Virus record (IMG/VR): IMGVR_UViG_3300028374_000036
Span: 1 to 33,979 of that record
Direction: 5' to 3' (one strand)
Length of the DNA stretch: 33,979 nt
From: a virus
The notes under the pieces were generated by a model. It was not told where the DNA came from and did not search any database. It saw nothing but the letters and a program-made list of their open reading frames with translations. Position 1 is the stretch's first letter; the number at the start of each line of letters is the position of its first letter. The translations under genes were made by a program, and so were the position numbers. Positions 25,107 to 32,512 of the stretch are shown in pieces.

Positions 25107-25130
25107 GTCTATACGGAGCAACATATAGAC
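25107..25130. repeat. Perfect inverted repeat upstream of the hub gene
   Basis: Two 7-base arms (GTCTATA / TATAGAC) flank a 10-base loop in the 62-base gap between the small membrane protein and the hub start. The stem is AT-rich, with no T-tract, so it is a weak terminator candidate. It could be an operator-like site, an RNase site or a small leader hairpin for the hub gene. Confidence 0.45.
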
Positions 25131-25133
25131 GCA

Positions 25134-25322
25134 TTATGTGATCGAGATCAGGTGAAGCTCGAAAGACGCCCACCCCAAAAACAGCACCAAAAAATAGAAC
25201 AGCACCTTGGAAAACGTGCTGTTAGGCCATGCTTTTCCTGCGATGAGAATGCCAGTTGATGCGGGGCCAAGGAGGGCGAGGGCGATTGATTCAATCAAGA
25301 GCAAGGCGGCTAACTGGTTAAT
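25134..25322 (-). CDS. Small membrane protein with two predicted transmembrane segments, start uncertain
   Basis: Past the cREC stop the frame reads about 62 residues with two hydrophobic stretches: AALLLIESIALALLGPASTG with the following ILIAG, and FSKVLFYFLVLFLGWASF with a short tail. There is no ATG after the cREC stop. Options are ATT 25322, overlapping the cREC stop with GGGA upstream; TTG 25304 or 25298 without a clear ribosome site; or ATG 25403, which overlaps the cREC gene by 86 bases. The coordinates given are the minimal reading with the ATT choice. Size and topology are compatible with a holin-like or other small phage membrane protein. It lies just ahead of the transglycosylase-bearing hub gene, but nothing else supports a lysis role. 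Confidence 0.45.
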   Translation of the reverse strand: MNQLAALLLIESIALALLGPASTGILIAGKAWPNSTFSKVLFYFLVLFLGWASFELHLISIT

Positions 25323-25617
25323 CGTTTTCCCGGTTGAAACGGATCCAATTATCCAACAACCCGCGAATGTTTTCCGCACCAACTGGATTTGCACTGTGGA
25401 CATTATAGCTTTGCGGAACGTAACCCTGCTCCACCAGCCATTTAGCACAGTCGTATCCAGTTGGCTCGTCTTCACCGAGGTCGTGGTCGAAGGAAATGTG
25501 TTCAGGCATCCCCCGTTCCTCGATAGTCGTTACAAACGCATTATAGGTACGAACCACCACCCAATCACGCTCGGTCTTAGGGCTGCGCTCGTCGTCGATG
25601 TAAAGGGCGTAGCTCAT
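25318..25617 (-). CDS. cREC: cyclic-phosphate-processing receiver-domain protein
   Basis: The 99 residues match the cREC family, a receiver-fold domain that lost its signalling role. LYIDDERSP (acidic DDER at 8-11) is followed by WVVVRTYN, then ISFDHDLGEDEPTGYDCAKW (SFDHDLG at 42-48, GYD at 54-56) and VHSANPVG (74-81) before a last helix. The family is predicted, mainly from genome context, to act on 2',3'-cyclic phosphate ends or related RNA products, with the Asp/His cluster as a metal-dependent active site. A cytoplasmic phage copy might repair or neutralise RNA ends made by host nucleases; this is inference. The ATG overlaps the preceding paralog's stop by four bases. Family identity is strong; substrate is not known. 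Confidence 0.84.
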   Translation of the reverse strand: MSYALYIDDERSPKTERDWVVVRTYNAFVTTIEERGMPEHISFDHDLGEDEPTGYDCAKWLVEQGYVPQSYNVHSANPVGAENIRGLLDNWIRFNREND

Positions 25618-26057
25618 GCGTCTTCCCGCTTTTGAAAGTCGTCAAACCAATCTTTGGAAGCTATATCATACAATACGCTGTGATAATAGGAAGCGACCCT
25701 TTTCAGGTAACACGACATTTCGTAAGGGTCCGCAGGGGGTTTACCTAGCATTTTCCCCAAACAATTCTTGGGGTTTATCAACTGAGCATCCCGCACATAG
25801 GACTTAGCCTCGTAGCCCCGTATCCCACCACTGCAAGGCATCACTTCAATGCTCCCTTTTCGATCCCCTACCAACATGCCCCGTTCGCTCGGACTGCGGG
25901 GGATACATTTACGGGTTATGTAAGTCAAAAGGAGTTGGACCCTATGATCGGAAGTAAACCGGATCATGCCGTTGCCTAGTTCCCTCCCTGAATGGACGGG
26001 AAACACCTCAACCACCCAATCGCAGGGTCTGATTTTCCCTTGCACTAGTAAAGGCAT
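25614..26057 (-). CDS. Tandem paralog 4 of a phage-specific family with C-terminal DPYE/YLK helix (147 aa)
   Basis: This is the fourth copy in the array, starting at an ATG that abuts the previous stop (TAAATG). The N-terminal half is beta-like (MPLLVQGKIRPCDWVVEVFP) and the middle holds a basic stretch and a GDRKGSIEV strand. The C-terminal helix carries the family signature DPYEMSCYLKRVASYYHSVL (from residue 110), then YDIASKDWFDDF. It is closest to copy 3 (shared YHSxLYDxxxKxW). Cysteines are frequent but not in a clear metal pattern. No known family or enzyme motif was seen. It overlaps the cREC start by four bases, so the two are probably co-translated. Confidence 0.75.
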   Translation of the reverse strand: MPLLVQGKIRPCDWVVEVFPVHSGRELGNGMIRFTSDHRVQLLLTYITRKCIPRSPSERGMLVGDRKGSIEVMPCSGGIRGYEAKSYVRDAQLINPKNCLGKMLGKPPADPYEMSCYLKRVASYYHSVLYDIASKDWFDDFQKREDA

Positions 26058-26486
26058 TTATTGATCCTCAGTCTCGCAATAGCGATCGTACCATTTTTTC
26101 ATCGAAAGATCGTACAGGTAAGAATGGTACCCTTTTGCAACCCGGCGAAGGTACTGCTTAACGGTATACGTGTCAAGATGATCTATACCGCCCGGAATCA
26201 CACCCATGATGCGTTCTTCCGTCGCATAGTGCCTATACACGCCCGAATGTGAAACGTAATGCACGCCGCTGAACCCACCCCCTCGGTATGGGGTGAAATG
26301 TAACGTACCCAACCTCGTGACGACGTGATCTTTATCCGTTATGAAATCATCAAAGCCGACAAACTGCAACAGGGTGAGTTCGACGATACGTGGGACGGGA
26401 TCACCCTCTTTGGGGATACACATGATGTAGACTTCGACGAGGAAATCATCTACTTGGACCTTCGACTTGTCGATGAGTATTGACAT
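26058..26486 (-). CDS. Tandem paralog 3 of the DPYE/YLK family (142 aa)
   Basis: The third copy starts one base after the stop of copy 2 (TGATATG). The N-terminus (KVQVDDFLVEVYIMCIP) aligns with the RxGDLxV strand of the other copies. The mid-region has RLGTLHFTPYRGGGFSGVHY. The C-terminal signature is diverged to LDTYTVKQYLRRVAKGYHSY (from residue 104), keeping the YL-[KR]-x-V helix and the Tyr-His-Ser-x-Leu-Tyr-Asp run shared with copy 4. The DPYE tetrad itself is lost. It ends in the acidic tail (CETEDQ) seen in the family. Function unknown. Confidence 0.73.
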   Translation of the reverse strand: MSILIDKSKVQVDDFLVEVYIMCIPKEGDPVPRIVELTLLQFVGFDDFITDKDHVVTRLGTLHFTPYRGGGFSGVHYVSHSGVYRHYATEERIMGVIPGGIDHLDTYTVKQYLRRVAKGYHSYLYDLSMKKWYDRYCETEDQ

Positions 26487-26487
26487 A

Positions 26488-26970
26488 TCAGATCTCCTCG
26501 TCCTCGTCCCAAATATCCCGAAGCATCAGCGTCATTTCTTCGATGAAAAACGGTCGGTACTGTTGGATCACTTGCTTGAGGTAAGACCGCACCTCATAAG
26601 GATCTGAGCATTCTAAAGTACCACACACGGTGCCCAAGATCAGTTCGGAATCAATGACCTCTAAAAACGACCACTTACTTTGGTCAGGGTGGGGGTAAAA
26701 TAAAGCACCGGCATAATCTTTTGCTTCGAAATATAACGAACCACGTTCGTCCGCCCGGATAAAGGTAAGCCCCTCTGTAGTCCCCAAGCCCACCCAAAAT
26801 GGGTGTGGATTGCCCAGAACAACCCCTTGGTAAATACCGACCGACACCTCACAGAACGGATAGACCTGCAAAGGGCTACCGATACTTTCTTCGACCTCTT
26901 CAAAGTCGATGGAATACCAGACGATCAAGTCGCCTTTGCGAAACCGTTCTTTTTTGCGGATCAGAGGCAT
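26488..26970 (-). CDS. Tandem paralog 2 of the DPYE/YLK family (160 aa)
   Basis: The second copy, and the longest, starts one base after the stop of copy 1. The N-terminus, FRKGDLIVWYSIDFEEVEES, defines the family's opening strand. The mid-region ADERGSLYFEAKDYAGALFY matches copy 1 (SMYCKASSYAGNRFY). The C-terminus reads ILGTVCGTLECSDPYEVRSY (DPYE at 123-126), then LKQVIQQYRPFF and an acidic end. Copies 1 and 2 share the LGxVCGxLxCxDPYE block and form a closer pair than 3 and 4. No catalytic motif or membrane segment was found. A small beta domain plus a helical tail is the simplest reading. Confidence 0.75.
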   Translation of the reverse strand: MPLIRKKERFRKGDLIVWYSIDFEEVEESIGSPLQVYPFCEVSVGIYQGVVLGNPHPFWVGLGTTEGLTFIRADERGSLYFEAKDYAGALFYPHPDQSKWSFLEVIDSELILGTVCGTLECSDPYEVRSYLKQVIQQYRPFFIEEMTLMLRDIWDEDEEI

Positions 26971-26971
26971 A

Positions 26972-27388
26972 TCACTCGTCCTCGCTACTCACAAGGCAAA
27001 GGGCTAATTGCATAATATCGTCTCGGAAGCGGGAACGGTACTTTTTGATCACTTGCTTGAGGTAGGCTTTCATCTCGTAAGGGTCGTCACAGTTCAGAGG
27101 CCCGCACACGGCCCCTAAAAGACTTTCACACCCCACTTGACTAAGCGCTCCCGTAGGTACGTAAAACCGATTACCGGCGTAACTGGACGCCTTGCAGTAC
27201 ATGCTAGCTTTCATGGCTATGAGGTGTCGGGTCTTTCCCGTGTCGGACAAGGTTTCCGACTTTTCATAGGTACCAAGGCGAAACATGAATGACGGCTCAA
27301 GCTCACCTTCCCAATGCTCATAGGTTGCAAACCCATACACAAGAAGTTCGCCGGGCCGGTAATGCTCTTTGGACAAGAGGAGGGGCAT
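26972..27388 (-). CDS. Tandem paralog 1 of the DPYE/YLK family (138 aa)
   Basis: The first copy transcribed has its ATG overlapping the stop of the 412-residue tube-initiator-like gene by one base (TAATG). The N-terminus YRPGELLVYGFATYEHWEGE is the family's opening strand. The C-terminal block is LLGAVCGPLNCDDPYEMKAY (DPYE at 102-105), followed by LKQVIKKYRSRFRDD. The tail (SSEDE) is acidic as in the others. Direct coupling to a structural gene suggests expression with the late tail genes, though the small acidic-tailed proteins do not look like virion scaffolds. Function unknown. Confidence 0.75.
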   Translation of the reverse strand: MPLLLSKEHYRPGELLVYGFATYEHWEGELEPSFMFRLGTYEKSETLSDTGKTRHLIAMKASMYCKASSYAGNRFYVPTGALSQVGCESLLGAVCGPLNCDDPYEMKAYLKQVIKKYRSRFRDDIMQLALCLVSSEDE

Positions 27389-28626
27389 TAAATGCTCTTC
27401 ATGGATTGTTCGAAACGGACGGTGAAAGCGAAATTGTAATCGAACGTGAACGGCTTGTCTTCGGATTGCGTGATCGAAAAAGAGTCGAAAGAACCCGTGT
27501 AAATAGTGCCGTCGTAAAAAATGGAGATCGCCCCCACAAGGGAGATCCTTTGTTGCGTGTTGTAAATGTAACCGTTGCTTCGGTACACTTGATAGAGGGA
27601 GAGGAACTGCTGGTAAGCGTAAGACCCCTTACGTGACCCTACAGCAAGACCGCCAGACCCTCGCCCTAGCTTGTCCTTATCGTTGACGTAGAAGGCTCCC
27701 ACTTGTCCAGTAGCTTGGATCTTGGGCATTTGTTCGCCCCAGTTTTCGATACTGAAGCCGTGACGCACTTTGTTTGCGTCGGATACGATATGTTCGTAGG
27801 TCCGGGAAAAGGTCGTAGGGTTGACGTACATAAACAGGGGCGGCATCTCCCGCATCCTAAGAGCTTGCTCCCGAAGGTAATCAAGGTCGTCGGCTACTTG
27901 CCGTTTACGGGCGTCTTTGATCTCGTGGTTGTCGGCAAAAGGGTCTTTGCGTTCACGACGATTAGGCCCTGTGATTGGGGTGTTCAAAGTAGCGATACGA
28001 CTGCGTGATTCACGGGACGACCGCTGGAAATCTTCGTACCGGTTCCGCATCCCACGCAAATACTCATCGGTGCGTTCGATTTGTTGCTCTTGACCGGCTG
28101 GAGTGCTTTCCGGCACTTCGACTTCAATGTACCGTGCGGCGCGCTGGAGATCGGTAACTTCCCTTCGGATCTCTGCTTTATCCTCAGCGCTCAGATTTTC
28201 ATCGTCCTCAAGCTGTTGGCGCAAGGCGTCAATTCGCTCCGCCCGTTCAGGACTCGTGGGGATGATGCGTGTGATGTTTCTGGCACCACCGGCTTGGGGC
28301 CGGAAACGCTCGGTCATGGTCGTGAGCGCCACATCCTGTTCCATTGGCGCATGGACTTTTTTCGTAGAGGTTTCGCCGGTGGGGAAATTGTCCGGGGGCA
28401 CCACTGAGATAAGCATCGGGATCAGCGGAGTTCGGGCATGAGCCACGGCTTGAACGGGGGAGGGGAACGCCCGGAAGTCATAGCCGTTACCCGACACCAA
28501 CCGGGCAAAGTCGCCCACCGTGGAGCGGGCTTTAGTGAATTTCGACGTTACCTTTGCCTCGGTGTCCGGGGTGATCGGCTCATCTAACAGGACCCGTAAT
28601 ACGTCTTGGTTTTCATTATCCGCCAT
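27388..28626 (-). CDS. Tail tube initiator-like / baseplate protein, larger paralog (412 aa)
   Basis: I chose ATG 28626 (MADNENQDVL), 10 bases after the upstream stop and preceded by AAGGGA. A longer in-frame reading would extend 95 residues back into the previous gene. Residues about 260-412 (MYVNPTTFSRTYEHI, GFSIENWGEQMPKIQATGQV, FYVN, AYQQFLSLYQVYRSNGYIYN, ISIFYDGTIYTGSF, FTFDYNFAFTV) align along their length with the 183-residue protein encoded just upstream. Ahead of that lies a long charged coiled-coil region (about 125-260). Two homologous tube-like proteins following the tape measure parallel T4 gp48 and gp54, which cap the baseplate and start the tube. The assignment rests on synteny and internal homology. 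Confidence 0.72.
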   Translation of the reverse strand: MADNENQDVLRVLLDEPITPDTEAKVTSKFTKARSTVGDFARLVSGNGYDFRAFPSPVQAVAHARTPLIPMLISVVPPDNFPTGETSTKKVHAPMEQDVALTTMTERFRPQAGGARNITRIIPTSPERAERIDALRQQLEDDENLSAEDKAEIRREVTDLQRAARYIEVEVPESTPAGQEQQIERTDEYLRGMRNRYEDFQRSSRESRSRIATLNTPITGPNRRERKDPFADNHEIKDARKRQVADDLDYLREQALRMREMPPLFMYVNPTTFSRTYEHIVSDANKVRHGFSIENWGEQMPKIQATGQVGAFYVNDKDKLGRGSGGLAVGSRKGSYAYQQFLSLYQVYRSNGYIYNTQQRISLVGAISIFYDGTIYTGSFDSFSITQSEDKPFTFDYNFAFTVRFEQSMKSI

Positions 28627-28636
28627 AGGGGTTCCC

Positions 28637-29188
28637 TTACACGAGCAAGCTGGTAACTTCCTTCTCCACTCGGAAAGAAAAATCCGCCGTGAATTGGAAC
28701 GGTGAAGAGGCGGTTTCGTTGATGTTAAGGCTTCGGAAAGACCCGTCGTAAATGCCACCTTCGAACATGAGGCGGATGCGGCCTCGGTACTGTACGTTGC
28801 CACGGGTATCGAAAACCAACCCGTTGTTGTGGAACAGTTCAACCAAGTGCTGAAATTTCTCGTAAGCGATCGTGTCCCGGCGATTTTGGACCGCCATCCC
28901 CGTGTCCACATTCACGAAACCACCGGAGGTCACGTCTGCCGATATCTCACTCATTTGATCCCCGAAATGCTGCTCTTGCCACCCACCTTTCGTCTGGAAC
29001 CGCTCAATGATCTTGGTATAGCTGAAGCTCAGTGAGGTGGGGTTGACGTGGAGGTACATCGCTTCGGGTAAAAGCAAGGACTCGTGGTCGATCGACAATA
29101 CCTGAAACAACAGAGGTATTTTCCCACGCTGGTCGTTTGGCCCGTTAAATGCGCTCGGCACAGAGGCAACTGGATATCCATTTGGCAT
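28637..29188 (-). CDS. Tail tube initiator-like / baseplate protein, smaller paralog (183 aa)
   Basis: Start ATG 29188 is preceded by AAGGGAG, 13 bases after the tape-measure stop. The domain runs from MYLHVNPTSLSFSYTKI (about residue 44), through WQEQHFGDQMSEISADVTSG and FVNVDTG, AYEKFQHLVELFHNNGLVFD and IRLMFEGGIYDGSFRSLNIN, to the closing beta pair (FQFTADFSFRV). Every landmark recurs in the next gene: VNPT, the G[DE]QM turn, FVN/FYVN, the NG turn, the G-x-I-Y-[DT]-G-S-F strand and the PF-x-F strand. Small, single-domain and just after the tape measure, it is the likely equivalent of T4 gp48 or gp54. The contractile-injection tube-protein family has a similar NPT opening. Confidence 0.72.
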   Translation of the reverse strand: MPNGYPVASVPSAFNGPNDQRGKIPLLFQVLSIDHESLLLPEAMYLHVNPTSLSFSYTKIIERFQTKGGWQEQHFGDQMSEISADVTSGGFVNVDTGMAVQNRRDTIAYEKFQHLVELFHNNGLVFDTRGNVQYRGRIRLMFEGGIYDGSFRSLNINETASSPFQFTADFSFRVEKEVTSLLV

Positions 29189-29201
29189 AGGTCAAACTCC
29201 C

Positions 29202-32200
29202 TTACGACGTAGAACGCTTCCGCTCCCATTCTTCGATCACTTTCAGGATGGATTCGCGGATTTTTGAAACGTCGCCACCGTAAATGTTGAAGTTTGCGTG
29301 CATCGTATTACCGCCCCCAGCACCACCGCCCCCACCCTTTCCTCCAGCGCTTTTGCGGATAAGGTCTGGCACATAGTCCCCTTTACCACCTGCCAAAGTG
29401 GTGGCAAGGGATTCCTGATCTACAATGATATCCCCTTCTTGGAGGTCCAAGAAAGGAATACCTGCCGTGACCATTTTCGCATCATAACCTTTTTTCGGTT
29501 TTACTTGTTTCGTTGATCCCGGTTGGACGCCATAGTGCTCCATGACCGTTTCCATCGCAATGCCGGTGCTTCCCTTTTTCTTTGCCGCCGCTAAGAAATC
29601 CTTATCTCCCGCTTTGTACTTTGAAACGAAATTCTGGGCTTCATCTTTTCTGTACCCGCCAACACGCATCAGTTCGTTGATCATCTCCGCATACCGCTGT
29701 TCATCAACAAACGTTTTTGCCCACTCTCGAAGAGTAGACTTATCAACCTTGATCCCGTCCTTTGCTAACGTCTGGTACGTATCATCGAGGATTTTTTTCT
29801 GTTGCGTTGCTGTGATGTTTCCTTTTTCGGCTTCCGCTTTGAGCTTCTCTTCTAGCTTGGTTCGGGCAACCCCATCTTTAGAAAGTTGCTCTACAAACTT
29901 TTTAAGCTCTACGGGATCTTTAATGACTTTTCCGTCATGGACTGCCGATTTGAGCTTCCCGTAATCAGCACTTTCCATACCCTGAAAGTTTTCAAGGTTA
30001 GGACTTCCCTCATACCGGAAATGCTTTCCACCGAGTTTCCCGCTGGCCTTGGCTTGTTGCTCCCCCGCGAACTTCACATCTTCGTATTCATCAACCGAAC
30101 TTACCGTGGGGATGGCCTTTGCTTCAGCAACCTTTTTCTGGGCCTCTTTAGCTCCTTTCCCGGCAAGTTGCATTTCAATTTCTTCGAGATCTAGTTTCGC
30201 TGTTCTAATTTTTTCTTTATCGCCAGACTCCTTGGCTTTATCAAGGGTCTTTTCCCTTTTGTTGAGTTCATTTTTCAATTCCATTTCACGTCTTTGAGCC
30301 GCCACCCGTGCTCTTTCTTCGTCCGAACCGCCCCACGGAGTGCTGAGCAAAAAGTCGTAAATGCCCAGAAGGGTCTTGTACATCCCGGACACAAAATCAA
30401 GCAATTTATATTTTATCGTGTCGAGGATGGAGCGTTGCATCTCCGCCGACTTTTCAGCATGGGTCTTTTGCTTTTCTTGTTCCTCGATTATCTTGTCTTG
30501 CTTGTCTTTTGTCATGACCCCAAGAAGGTCGGTCCATTCATCGAGCTTACCGTTTTGAACCTCACTGAGTTCAACGCTATACCCCATTGACTCAGCGACC
30601 TTTTTGAATGATTCAGGATCATCCTCGTTTTCCTCAGCGGCTGCACGGAGGCGACTTAGATCCCCGCTAAGATCACTTTTCATTGCTTTCATCATACGAA
30701 GTTGGGCTTCGCTGACACCTTGACTTTCAGCCAATACAGAGTTCATATTTTCAAGAGGCATTCGGAGCTTGCCTTCGAGTTCCCCAATCTGCAAAGCGAT
30801 CTGGTCACCAAGAGCGAAGTCCATCGTAATGCCTTGCATCTCCATAACGCTATTACGGTTAGCTTCGAGGATCCCCCTGAATTTCCTAAGCTCTTCACCT
30901 GTAGCCGTGCCAGCGGCCTTACTCATATCATTGACCAAAGATTGCAACCGGTTCTTCTGGTCCGTAGAGAGCTTTTTCATTGCACCTTCGAAACCTAGTT
31001 CCTCGTATATGTCCCCTTGGCCGAGCTTCTTAAACGCCTTTTTCATTTCGTCAGTATCAAGCGCCTTTGCCAGTCTTTTCTGAGTGCGGTCAGCCATCTC
31101 ACCGACCTTACCCAACCCGTTGACAACCACCGTAGTAGAGCGTTCCAGTGCCGAAGCGTCTTTAAGGGCAGTTGAAAGCGAATTGGTAAACTCTTCGGCG
31201 CTCTTGGCGTCCATTACGTTCGACAGCTTACTGAACAAGGCCGCCGTATCTTCGATCCTGTAATTGAACAGGCCCATTTGAGGGATAAGGTCCGATACAA
31301 CGCTGAAAAGTTTTTTGGGCGCGACACCGGCTTCATGTGCAAACGAAATAACTTGGGTGAGTGACGCTTTTGCCTCCTCAAAGGATTCAGAGGATACGTC
31401 TGCCAACTTTCCGATCAAAGATGCTGTTTCGCTTGCGTCCACCCCGAGGTTCAAAGCGGCCACTTGTGCGGTTTCCAATGCGTCGACAGCGTCATGTCCC
31501 TGTGCCCGAAGGTCCCCCAACAACATCCCCTGTTCGTTAAGGGATTGCAGGGTGCTAGCCATATCCTCTTCTTTCATGCCAAGCATACGGAGATCAGCAT
31601 TGGTCATTACCGTATCCCGGAAATCTTGCATAGCCGATTCGGCGTCGGCTATCCGTTCACCCATGCTTGAGTATTGACTACTCGACATTTCGACCAATGA
31701 CACGTTCTTGAGCATTGATTTATTGACGTCCGCAATTTTTTGATCAAGGGCGAGGAACATCTTGACCAGTGCCGCAGCCGCACCCACAAATAAAGCGATA
31801 CCCCCAGCCATTTTCCCGAAGGTCTTTAGGAGTTTCATGAGTTTTTTGTTAGCTTTTCCGGCCCCTTTACCCCCCATCATCTCGGCGTCAAACGAACGTT
31901 TACGTGCTTGCTCACCGCCTTTTCTAACCCCACCCTTAACTGTGTCTGCGAAACCGGATATATTGCCTTGACGAAGCTGGTTGATTCCCCGGAGTCCCCC
32001 GCCCATTGCCTCTTTGCTCAATGAAGCAAGGGATTTCTTTTCCGTGTTGACAAGTTTATCGAATTCTTTTTTGTGCTCCTGAAACACTTTTCCGGTCTGT
32101 GCCGCTTCAAAATCAGCAGCCTTCTTGAGGTCCTCTAAACGTTCACGGGCCATTTTTTTTTGCTCTTCACTACCCGAAGCCATGACCTTTGACAGCTTGT

Positions 32201-32504
32201 CCATCTCCTTTGTGATTTCCCGGACTCGCTTTTCTTGGCGGCGGAGCTTACCTCCCGTGAACATTCCAGAGTATTTATCACGTGTCTTGACGATCACTTT
32301 TTCAAGAGCGCCGAGGGATTTCCGCATCCCCGTGGTGTTTTTCTGAAGAGCATCACTAGATTGATCTGCAGCTACATTGAATTTTTTATATTCCTGAAGC
32401 GCCGAGGTGATACCACCTTCGATGTTTCGGAAACTCCGTTCGACTCGGGCAGCACCCTGCTGCTCAACCTCGAATATCAGCTTTGTGAAATCGTCATTTG
32501 CCAT
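29202..32504 (-). CDS. Tape measure protein
   Basis: The 1100-residue protein is mostly charged helix with coiled coils at the N-terminus (RRQEKRVREITKEMDKLSKV) and in the C-terminal third (ELNKREKTLDKAKESGDKEK). There is one hydrophobic segment at about residues 230-255 (MAGGIALFVGAAAALVKMFL), as usual for tape measures. The end is Gly-rich (SAGGKGGGGGAGGG) followed by a conserved-looking strand-helix finish (NFNIYGGDVSKIRESILKVI). Tape measures span the tail lumen and set its length; at about 0.15 nm per residue this implies a tail near 165 nm. It is flanked by a pre-tape-measure gene and the tube-initiator-like pair. I saw no clear Shine-Dalgarno before the ATG, which lies 8 bases after the previous stop, so translation may be coupled. 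No enzymatic domain was recognised. Confidence 0.93.
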   Translation of the reverse strand: MANDDFTKLIFEVEQQGAARVERSFRNIEGGITSALQEYKKFNVAADQSSDALQKNTTGMRKSLGALEKVIVKTRDKYSGMFTGGKLRRQEKRVREITKEMDKLSKVMASGSEEQKKMARERLEDLKKAADFEAAQTGKVFQEHKKEFDKLVNTEKKSLASLSKEAMGGGLRGINQLRQGNISGFADTVKGGVRKGGEQARKRSFDAEMMGGKGAGKANKKLMKLLKTFGKMAGGIALFVGAAAALVKMFLALDQKIADVNKSMLKNVSLVEMSSSQYSSMGERIADAESAMQDFRDTVMTNADLRMLGMKEEDMASTLQSLNEQGMLLGDLRAQGHDAVDALETAQVAALNLGVDASETASLIGKLADVSSESFEEAKASLTQVISFAHEAGVAPKKLFSVVSDLIPQMGLFNYRIEDTAALFSKLSNVMDAKSAEEFTNSLSTALKDASALERSTTVVVNGLGKVGEMADRTQKRLAKALDTDEMKKAFKKLGQGDIYEELGFEGAMKKLSTDQKNRLQSLVNDMSKAAGTATGEELRKFRGILEANRNSVMEMQGITMDFALGDQIALQIGELEGKLRMPLENMNSVLAESQGVSEAQLRMMKAMKSDLSGDLSRLRAAAEENEDDPESFKKVAESMGYSVELSEVQNGKLDEWTDLLGVMTKDKQDKIIEEQEKQKTHAEKSAEMQRSILDTIKYKLLDFVSGMYKTLLGIYDFLLSTPWGGSDEERARVAAQRREMELKNELNKREKTLDKAKESGDKEKIRTAKLDLEEIEMQLAGKGAKEAQKKVAEAKAIPTVSSVDEYEDVKFAGEQQAKASGKLGGKHFRYEGSPNLENFQGMESADYGKLKSAVHDGKVIKDPVELKKFVEQLSKDGVARTKLEEKLKAEAEKGNITATQQKKILDDTYQTLAKDGIKVDKSTLREWAKTFVDEQRYAEMINELMRVGGYRKDEAQNFVSKYKAGDKDFLAAAKKKGSTGIAMETVMEHYGVQPGSTKQVKPKKGYDAKMVTAGIPFLDLQEGDIIVDQESLATTLAGGKGDYVPDLIRKSAGGKGGGGGAGGGNTMHANFNIYGGDVSKIRESILKVIEEWERKRSTS

Positions 32505-32512
32505 AAGTTAGA

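Noticed and set aside
25134-25322. Calling the small membrane protein a holin
   Set aside because: Size and two hydrophobic segments fit, but there is no endolysin or spanin gene next to it and the start is uncertain, so the label would be guesswork.
28627-28911. Longer start for the 412-residue tube-initiator-like gene
   Set aside because: The extra 95 residues are an out-of-frame reading of the preceding gene; ATG 28626 has its own AAGGGA ribosome site.
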